A DNA stretch of 15,650 nucleotides. It comes from Phoronis ovalis. Lineage: Eukaryota; Phoronida; Phoronidae. The stretch is from assembly GCA_028565635.1 (NCBI GenBank), contig JAOXYB010001902.1, positions 4,765-20,414 of the forward strand. The letters run 5' to 3'. Both the position numbers and the translations under genes were made by a program. Below are positions 1-9,500 of the stretch, one piece after another. Each line of letters begins with the position of its first letter. Within the stretch, counting starts at the first letter, position 1. The notes below the pieces were generated by a model that was not told where the DNA came from, did no database searches, and saw only the letters and a program-made list of their open reading frames with translations.

Positions 1-240
1 TAATAATCTTCATTTGTTACTTGACAACTTTCTGGTGCAACATTTTGGATTTATTTATATAACTATTTACGTCATTGAAGAAATGGATTAGAAAAACAAG
101 CCATGATATTTCATAATGACATATAATAATCTTCATTTGTTACTTGACAACTTTCTGGTGCAACATTTTGGATTTATTTATATAACTATTTACGTCATTG
201 GAGAAATGGATTAGAAAAACAAGCCATGATATGTCATAAT
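1..240. repeat. Tandem duplication, 123-base period, two copies
   Basis: Positions 1-123 and 124-240 are two head-to-tail copies beginning TAATAATCTTCATTTG. Over the 117 aligned positions I count two differences (78 versus 201 and 110 versus 233). The sequence is AT-rich and non-coding, inside the intron after the last visible exon. The first copy starts at base 1, so the array may continue outside the window. The near identity suggests a recent duplication or an active minisatellite. Confidence 0.95.
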
Positions 241-396
241 AAACTTTGCTTTGATGGGTATATTTGGTGTTTTGATGTTAAAATTAACTGTAACAGATGG
301 CAATTTTGGTTTATCTGTTTGTTTACTGTCTACTGTGAAGGTTACAAGTCCAAAAGCAATTTCTAATCACCATCATTTGGAATAAGTAATGCTGAC
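241..396 (-). other. Start of the intron downstream of exon 26
   Basis: This is unique AT-rich intron sequence between the 123-base repeat and the GTCAGC donor. No exon of UTP20 and no RNA gene is visible. Confidence 0.7.
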
Positions 397-528
397 CTTA
401 AGCAAGCTAAAAGCAGTGGCCTGTCTATTAATATCATGGATATCTTCTTCAACATAGCTCAGCAATACTTGTAGTTGGCTGGTATCAATGGAGTGATATT
501 TCACATCTCTCACCAATACGGTCATTGC
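397..528 (-). CDS. UTP20: UTP20 exon 26 of window (last visible exon)
   Basis: This exon encodes residues 1413-1456. DTSQLQVLLSYVEEDIHDINRQATAFSLLK matches the vertebrate ITEKQLQVLLAYAEEDIYDTSRQATAFGLLK. The acceptor is ttttag. The donor AAG then GTCAGC is the least consensus-like of the set. Reading through it reaches a stop after seven codons with no similarity to the family, so an intron here is expected and the next exon lies beyond the window. Confidence 0.93.
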
Positions 529-3500
529 CTAAAAGTATCATATAATCAAATAAGTGTACAAAACTGCTAAATCTACAATTTTTAGCAAAAAAAAAAGCAG
601 AAACTACCAATACATAAATTAACTATTTTCATGTAATTATACAAATGTCTCTATGAATACATGTACAATATGTTTTAAAATGCTTTATGTAAATTTTGAA
701 TTTGTGTTATAACGTTATTTGGCATAAGATGACAAAAAGAGCCTAAAATAGAGAGTATTAATAATTTTTTTTTTCTTTTTCTCCTGTTTTCTGTTTGTGT
801 GGGCATGAAGATTACTTTCAGTAAAAAATGGACTTGATTTCAAAGAAAATGAAAGCAAATACATATTAATAAGCTACTACAATCAGCCATGAATAATAAG
901 TTATTAACTTGTGCTTCGTGAAAAATCGGATGCAGACATTAAACGTAATTATCTTATTTATGACTGCATAAATTGAATCATTAGGCTAATAAAATTATTT
1001 GTTCATTGAAGTGGATGGGAGAATATATTGTTCTATATTCCATATTTAATGTTTCAACACAATTAGCTTATACAGCAAAATCATCTATCATGGTTTACTT
1101 AATACCTTTGATCTACTCGAAGTTCGGATTTTTCCATTAATTTTTTTAAAATTTAGAAATAATGAACTTTTTTTCTCACCTTGAAGCAAAGAACAACAAG
1201 TTCAAAGTTATCTCCCTTGGCAGCTCCAGCCACAGCATAGTTTTTCAATATAACAAACATGCTATTGGTTATTTTGATAATTTGTTTTTTTACAGATGGT
1301 AACGGAAATTTTAGCACCCAACATAAACATCGCAGAGCAGTTGTTGAAATCTAAAATAAGAAAAAAGTATAAATTTGTGATAAGTACAGTGAGAATTCTC
1401 TACCTGTGTATAATATGCAAAAACTTGTCTTAGAAAGTTACAATATCATAAATATACTAAAGAGTAATGTTTTTATTCTCAGTAGTCACATGACATGTTT
1501 TATAACATTTAAAAGCTTTTCAAAATATCATATTATAATTTCTTTAACGAATTTTCATTATTTGACATTTTTTGTTATTTCGAGCACCAATATTAACTGT
1601 AGATTACCTTGATATATTTTGAGTCCAGGCATGAGTTTAGTACAGCAACAAATGGATCTAGCATTGCTAAGTGTTCTTTGTTGCTTGAACTCAACTTTGA
1701 ACGTTTTAACAACATATCCAGAAGCTATAAACAAAAAAGGAATTACCATGAAAAGGGGCATTTTGTAATTGGATTTGCCACTAAGAGGGCCGTATCACCA
1801 TTTATCCCAATGCAAAATAAGTCATTTATGAGTAAAATTATATTCATTCTGTTGCAAAATAATTAACTTGACAATTCTTTCCAAACCCTTCGTATATTTG
1901 ACATTGTATATGTACTTTGCCATGTAATGAAAGTGTATAATATAAATAGTCTCTAAGTAAAATTACTCAACACATGCAAAAGAAATATTCACTGATGCTG
2001 CAATGACATTAATGCTTTGTTTTGTAAGCAAAGGTTAATTTTGATTAAATATGAGAACAAATTATACATCTATGACACAAAAACTTACGTGTAAGCCAAA
2101 CTCCACAAGGATGTGCAAGTTAGTTTTAACATTGCTTTTAGGTTTAACGCCTCCCCTAGGAACATGTGACTGCAATAAATATGTACTTGGTGGCTTCATT
2201 CCAGGTTTAAGTAATGATTTTAGTTCCTTCTTTTCGCTGTAAAATAACAATTATTTTCAAAGAACAAGATTTACACAACACAGGTCGACAGTGTTAGTAA
2301 CTGATGGATATTTAGGTATAACTGTGTCATATACTATTGCACGTTCCTGATGAGCTTACATAGTTATAGCTAATCTCAATAACGAGGTTTTTCAACAACA
2401 CACACAAACCTTTGCTACTACCCAATAACAGAATAGTTTGCATCAATTTGCCACTTTATTGCCTACATTGTTGCATGCATGTCTTTTGTTTTGCAAGTCA
2501 GATTCATATAATTACAAGTAAAAGAAGTCTGAGGGTAGTTCAAAAGTACCCAGAAGAATTTGATGTCAAGAATCTATGCATGAAAATGCTCGCAGCTGCC
2601 CTTGTCCTCTAAACTACATGCCAAAGACATCATAAACCAACAGACACAGCTACATGAACCATGTGACAACAGCAGTTATCAGTCTATGCAAACTGTAATA
2701 CTAAGCAATTTCCCACACTCACTTGTCATTGGTTTGTAAAGCTGGCAGAGATTCACAGGCTAGACCATGAGTAAATACCATCAGTGTTTCTACAGTAAGG
2801 CCTTCATTTTCTAACAAACCAAAAGCAATTCGCTTCAGAACTTCTTGTATTTTTTTTGCTTGCTTATGGCTGTGTGTTGACTCTAAAACCTGCACAAACA
2901 GAGATACAAGTTTACTAAACAGTTATAGTGGAAAATATATACCAGTACAAACAATTTAGCAACCACAACAAAATACAGTACATAGACAGGCTATATCATA
3001 GCAATTAAAGCCCAACAGGGGGAGTGCTGAAATAGCTATTGTGCTACAGCTCAGGTATAACAGGGATCAGAACTTACCAGTTGAATGTGAGATGTGAAGT
3101 AGACAAATTGTTTTCTCATGCAAGCGATTCATAATTCGTTAAATCTACTAATATTAATGGTCATAATTTTTCAAGAAAACAGTAACATTTAATTATTCAT
3201 CCTTTGTAATGCAAACATAATAACAAGAGATGAATTTAGAAAACTGTTTGTGTATAATGACAAAACATCAGTCACAAGGAGTGTTCATGTTCCTAGTTAT
3301 GTGTTCATTGCATAGTTGTTTGCTGTACAATGTCAATATAATATATCTCACATGTAACACTGTTTGCATACACAATTCTGTATTAAGCATTTTTATATAT
3401 CCCTGCATGTAACCTAGCTAGTTTTAACCAATCCTGGTCAAAACTAGACTATTCAGGTACCAATTATACCTGTTGTAGTCTGTTATGTAAGTAGAATGTT

Positions 3501-6500
3501 GTAAAAGTCAAGCTATTTACTGAAATAATAGATTATCGAACTTTAGACATACTATACCTCCTTGAGTGGGATGATCATGTCTGTTAGTGATGATTGGCTC
3601 ACATACCGTGCCATCATATTATAGGAGTCATAACTTTTACTACTTTTAGCCTCAAACAGCTTTGCAGTGATTCCTACTACTTCTTTCTCATTGGCAACTT
3701 TACCAAATAGTTCTTCGTTAAATATCTTTCAAAAAAGTAAACAAACATAACATGGTTTACAAAACATTGTAACAAAATCATGGAAAAACATGATCAGTAC
3801 CTATATTGGTCGCACATTTAAAATATAATAAATTTCCGCAATAAATATTAATTCAAAGTTGATGTTTTTAATCTGAGCATCTCACTATTAATTTACCATG
3901 ACTGTACTATATTAACTTACACATACAACTAAATATTATTTATTTATCAGCAAAAGAGTTTTATTGGTAACATTAATTATTGTAGAAAGTTATAATAAAA
4001 AAATGACTCTAATTTTATTTGTCTCCTACCTGTATCAGAGATTGCATGGAAGTGTCCAAGTCCCCAGATTTTAGTACTTCCATGGAGCTCTTCAGTAATA
4101 AATGTACAGTGAAACACAGGACATGGAGCTGAAAATAAATGGTTATATACAATGTAGTTGTTACAACAGTACAGAAAAAACATACTATTGTAACAACTGA
4201 AAACAGTGCTTGCTATGTTAACAACAAACTTGTGTACCTACTCTTTCAGAAGCAGCTCACTGATGACGGTGACAATGACAGTAGTGATATGTGAACATTG
4301 ACATAATGATGAATAATGATGGGCGACATTGTGATAATTATGAAAGTTAATGATGACAGTGATGATGATCATCATGTGAACGTCAATTATAACAAATAAA
4401 GTTATATGGTGATGGCGACAGCAAAGTAGAACTGATTCAAAACTATATTGCATTTAGATTGTACCAGGTGCTTTGTGGCACCCTTCAGTTGGAAAAAAAA
4501 CAACAGTTATTTTGGAGGTAAGACAGCTGTAACATAACATACCTGATAGCCTCTTGTCAGAGTACTCCTCAATTCTTTCACAATGTACGAAAAGTATCGA
4601 GGCCCAAGTGTGTCCAGTATTTTAGTAAGCGTGTCTCTAGCTACGTCTCGAATATCTTTTGCCCTTGATTTCAAAAACTGGCACACTTTGATCAAAATCC
4701 TGAAAACAAAATAATGTGATAACTATTATATAATAAAGGCTTGTTAAATCACCAATGACTGTTCCACTTTTGTTTTCTAGTGAATGATGTTATGAGCAAC
4801 TGCAAATGCTTGTCCCTTAGAAAGTCTTTCAGCCCTGTCCCTGTACAAATAAAAGCAGACAATCAATAAAATAGGCACTTTATAATGATAATCTTTTTTC
4901 TTGTAAACACTAAAAGCAATTCATTGGAAATATTTCTTTTGTCATACCGTTGCCTCTTTGGACAAGCACAACATACAAACCCATGTTATTTTCACATATT
5001 GGTTACAGTAGGTTTCCGAGTTATGCTCTTCCGTATATACAAAATACTGGTTTGTGATGCGGTAAAATGACGTCAGAAATATCTGTTGCGACGGGACATT
5101 GAGGGAAATGGAGCCCCCCTCATTTGTGTGATGACCGCAGCTCAAAGGAAATAAAATTGCCTTTTCATGAATCACAAGTACTAAACATCTGCAATCGCGG
5201 GTCACAACAATTTAAGAACCCTTTACCGCCTGAACAATAATAACTATTCATAAACAGGTTGTATGCAACCTGTCACAGTCTACACTCTTAAGCAGATAAT
5301 TATATTCAACGGCCATTCAGACTATATTAATGGTTACAGCATACTCCAAAAATCTGCGATGGAGGGTCATTTATCATAGTACGCAAATACTGTATCTGAG
5401 ACGGAAATGGAGGGGGTAGGGGAAAGTATTCAATTTCATTGAACAGAAGTAAAACATGATAATCTGATTGCATAAACAAATTTACAACAACCGTAAAACA
5501 GGGAAATAAAATGTATCAGGTTTATCACATTTCACGGACTGAAATAAGATCAATTAAAATTCAATGAATCCCACCACACTAACCGGGCGCACAAAATAAA
5601 ATATGACCCTTTCACACCTGTAGGAAAATAAGTTTACCCCCTTTTCCTCTAAATACATGCAGGTACCTGAGTAGAAAGAATGGTCAATTAAAGTGAAATT
5701 GTGCTCGTATATGTATCCTGGGTATATATAATAATTCGCGTTGCATGAATGATCCTTACAGAATTCGGGATTCTGTGATTCCTTAGCGATTCCCTAGCAG
5801 ACTAAGTTGATGACGTCAGAAAAATCTGAGTAACTGTCACAAACCAGTATATTTAGTACTTTATCGGGAGAGCATAACTCGGAAACCTACTGTAAGAAAA
5901 CAAAGTATAGTAAAGAAAACAAAGTATAGTATAAAGCTGAACCTCATCTTACCCAGGTAAGCTATGGTCCAATGTTCCCTTAGGTAAGTTTTGTAGGAGT
6001 TTGACCATGGCAAGTGCTATTGGCACTCGTAATATCTCACTGTCCTCAGCTATTTTACTTTTAACCAATTTGTGTTCCTCATCACTTTTAGCCTAAAATA
6101 ATTTATTAATTTAAAGTTACTTTGTACACATATGCATAAACACATGTTTTCTTGTTCAGAAGTACTTTAAAATGAGTCGTACAATGAAAAAAACTATTTC
6201 AAAATTGTCTAAAAGTATAACATCTTTTGTTGTAGCATCTGTTGTTTCCCTTCAATTTCACTTTATTAAAACCATAAATTAAACAAGTAGTGCTGTACAT
6301 ATTACCAAGTGTACAGCAGATGACTTCATATTTTTGTACGTTACTTTTGCTCTTTCATCAGTAAGAATTATTACCTTCTGTGTTAAGCAGCGATGTAATT
6401 GGGGCATAATATGACTAACGATGACACGGTGAATTCTAGCAGCCAATGCAGAAGAGCAAATGATTTTTCTTTCAACTTTAGAGCTAGATACATCCGACTC

Positions 6501-9500
6501 TTTGTTTGAATCAGTTTCCACAACAGCTTCAGATGGCAATAGATCATCTTCATCATTCATTGCGTTATTCTCATCTCCATCAACAGGATCATTCTGTACT
6601 GTCTCCGTCAATTCTAGAAATCAAAGCTTTTTTCAATTTTTTAAAATTAATTGGGAATAAACTAGCTTTCCAGCCACTGATTTAATATAATCTTTTGATC
6701 AATACAATCATTAGCTTACAGTACCTAAACCTTCAGGGATATCTATAAAAATCTATAAACTGCAAGATATTCTGAATAATCGCACATTACGATGATGCAA
6801 AATATGATACACATTTTTTTACCTGCTTCCAGTGGTAATGATTGTGACAAAGTTTTTGTGTCTATGATAGCAGCTGTTAGGTCAAAATGAAACACATCAA
6901 GAATTCCCACTACAATTCTACAAAAGAGATTAATTATACTTATAATAAGGGGAAAACATTCATGGATTATTATTCAAAACAAATATCATGTACTTCGTAA
7001 GAAAATGACTCTACATACATGTGAAGGATTTTCTGTTTTGAATTAAACGTGGTACAGAGGCCACAACAGAGATACTGCACCAACAAACAGAGATACTGCA
7101 CCAACACTTCCCATAAATTTTGTTTTTACCTGACAATCATCTTCTGACTTTCAAGACTTTTGGTAAGTAGAAAGAGATATTTTCTTAGAGTCTGAATGTA
7201 TTTTTCCCAAGGCAGACATTTACAAATGGCAGAAATTGTGTCAATAGCCGCATCCACCAAATTCTGTACTTTAACATATGTTTCATCTATCAAGAAGGCA
7301 GTTGCCATTGGTAACAGGTATGACAGCAGAGCCTCCATCTTTAATGGCTGGTGTGACAATAGTCGATTAAGACGTCTCAGTGCTCTTGCTCTGCGATGTG
7401 TCTAAAATAAAGCATAACTAGTAACACCTCCTTAGTATAGCATAAGATTCTCCGTCTACAGACTGTGCATCCTAATACCATAGCAGGAGATGTAGGTAGC
7501 TGTTCTTTTTCATATATGGAATAAATGAACCTTCATTTCAAGAAACTGTTCTCTATAACTATTCATTTGGTTCCAATCTTCGTGAAATTCAGCAAAACTG
7601 TTGGCTCACTTACAATACTTTCTATTGGGAAGACATATTATTAAGTTTCTGGTCTCCATCACAGTCACAAGCTTTGATGAAGTTATCATGATGATATGAA
7701 ATGCTTATGATCTTTGTTCCAGTAGGCTAAGCTACACTATGTCTAAATCAAACGTTTCATACAAAACTGTAATATGCATCAAATAAAGTGCATATAACAT
7801 TTTAGACAATTGTTTAACTTAAAAGTAATTAGCTTAGAGTTCATTTTGCTCTACCATTAGTTTAGGTGGCAAAGAGATAAAGTTGATAACATACTCATCG
7901 CTACTCACCTGGATATGTTTCATATTTTCAAAGAAGTCTGCTTCTGGATCAGGATCAGACAATTGTGATAGATCAGCAAACACAGGGTGGTTAGGGAAAC
8001 ATTTTACCAGCAAAGCAAGTATTGTGATGAACTCTAATCTTGGCGACTGAAAGGTTAACTTTTGATGTATAATGGTAAAAGTAAGATATAAATGTTGCAA
8101 CTTACACCATTTCTTTTTATCCCCAAAACAACTTCTTACATTACATTGTAAGCAACACAAACAGGTCCTGCATTTTTTTTTTCAGCACTTAAAAAGACAT
8201 CAAATTAAAAAAAATAATAATAAAACACTGTACTCGACTTATTCCAGATACAATTATGGTTGATAAATGGAACATTACAGTATGGAATCGAAAGTGGAAT
8301 TTTCTATTTCCTAATGAATTATACAGCATGATGTTTGATCCGGGGCTTGGTAACCTTTACTGGCAAGTCCAAACCATAACCATTAGCTCAAATCAGTACT
8401 CACATCATCCTTATGTTTCAACCCTGACTTTATTTCTGGCAGTAGATTGTCACATATTATTTGTTTAAAGTCATTAGAGTCAGTTCCAAGCTTCTGCAGA
8501 TACTTTATTATTTCTTGTATGCAAAATGATGAATTATCCCTCAGTGACATATCAGTAATCTGAAAAAGTAATCAATAAATCTGAACTGTTTAAATTTATG
8601 AAGTAATAAATAATACATTGAGGCTCCAACATACACTAGGAGTACAGGTGACAATGCTTGAAGACTGACGGAAAGTCAACGGTCATCTCACGCAACAGTA
8701 CATGTCATAATCATGAGAAAACTCCTGGCACCGTATATGAATGTACTGTATACATTACATGTAAAACTATTTCAAATAATTCTTTCTTGTCAACTCTTAA
8801 TTTCCACGATACCAATTATTGTATTATAGTGATTAACAGCAGGGAGTGGTCAAACAGAAAAAAAAAGATTCACTCATGGCCTCAAGGGAAATGGTAACAG
8901 GTACAGAACAAAAACAAAACATTTTCCCCGCTGTTCGTTATAACTTACATTACAAATAAAGAAACTACAATTGTGTATCACAGTTTGCAGTAGGAGCACA
9001 TCTACAGTTTCTGCTGATTTGACTATTTGGTTAATATCATGGAACGCGTCAAGTCTCGTCATGTAATCAGGTTCTTCTACTCTACGTGGATCCCATGAGT
9101 TCAACTAGAAACACAATAATATTATACCATCATAAAGAATGAATAAGAAGCTTATAAAGGTAGGAATGAATGGCCTAGGATCTGAAATTTGTGAAATGCC
9201 CAAGTTAGTAGACAAGAATCATGCTAAGCCACAAAACGTTTTGTTTTGAAGTACATTTTTAAGTAACTTTTTAATGGATAATTGATGATTGGTTTCGTTA
9301 CTTTTATGGTAGAAGGAGCCACTGACTATATATGGGATGGCAAGTGTACTAAAATGTCGCATGGATAACTTTTCACGGATTTGTTCAAAAGATATTGCCT
9401 GTTATACAGCTTGCACAATATATACACATGGGAGTTCTTTCGTTACCTTTGTAGTGATATCTGCCAAATAAGCATGTTCTGGCTCTCTTGCAACAATAGC

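Larger units (their letters stand above)
5006..5892. mobile_element. Non-autonomous Tc1/mariner-like element with TA target duplication
   Basis: The left end reads CAGTAGGTTTCCGAGTTATG from 5006. The reverse complement from 5892 reads the same 20 bases and continues to about 27 bases with one mismatch. A further subterminal block, ATACTGGTTTGTGA, is shared by both ends at slightly different spacing. TA lies immediately outside each end (5004-5005 and 5893-5894). CAGT termini and a TA duplication are the signature of the Tc1/mariner superfamily. The 887-base interior has no transposase-like frame, so it should depend on an outside transposase. The superfamily call rests on the ends only. Confidence 0.8.
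4700..5952 (-). other. Intron between exons 18 and 19 (1253 bases)
   Basis: This is the longest intron in the window. About 890 bases of it are the inverted-repeat element at 5006-5892. Without that insertion and its TA duplication it would be about 365 bases, in line with its neighbours. Confidence 0.9.

Noticed and set aside
4238-4453. 71-codon minus-strand frame through the GAT-rich repeat
   Set aside because: It is low-complexity translation of a simple repeat, with no family similarity, inside a well-defined intron.
4942-5205. Minus-strand 87-codon open frame spanning the left end of the mariner-like element
   Set aside because: It crosses the element border and the inverted repeat. 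The translation shows no DDE/D or helix-turn-helix pattern.
5128-5233. C/D snoRNA-like pair on the plus strand: GTGATGA at 5128-5134 and CTGA at 5230-5233
   Set aside because: It lies antisense to the host gene, inside a mobile element, with only about four flanking bases able to pair and no clear C'/D' boxes. This is probably chance.
6460-6660. Plus-strand open frame opposite exon 17
   Set aside because: It is the antisense shadow of a coding exon, serine-rich only because the exon is acidic.
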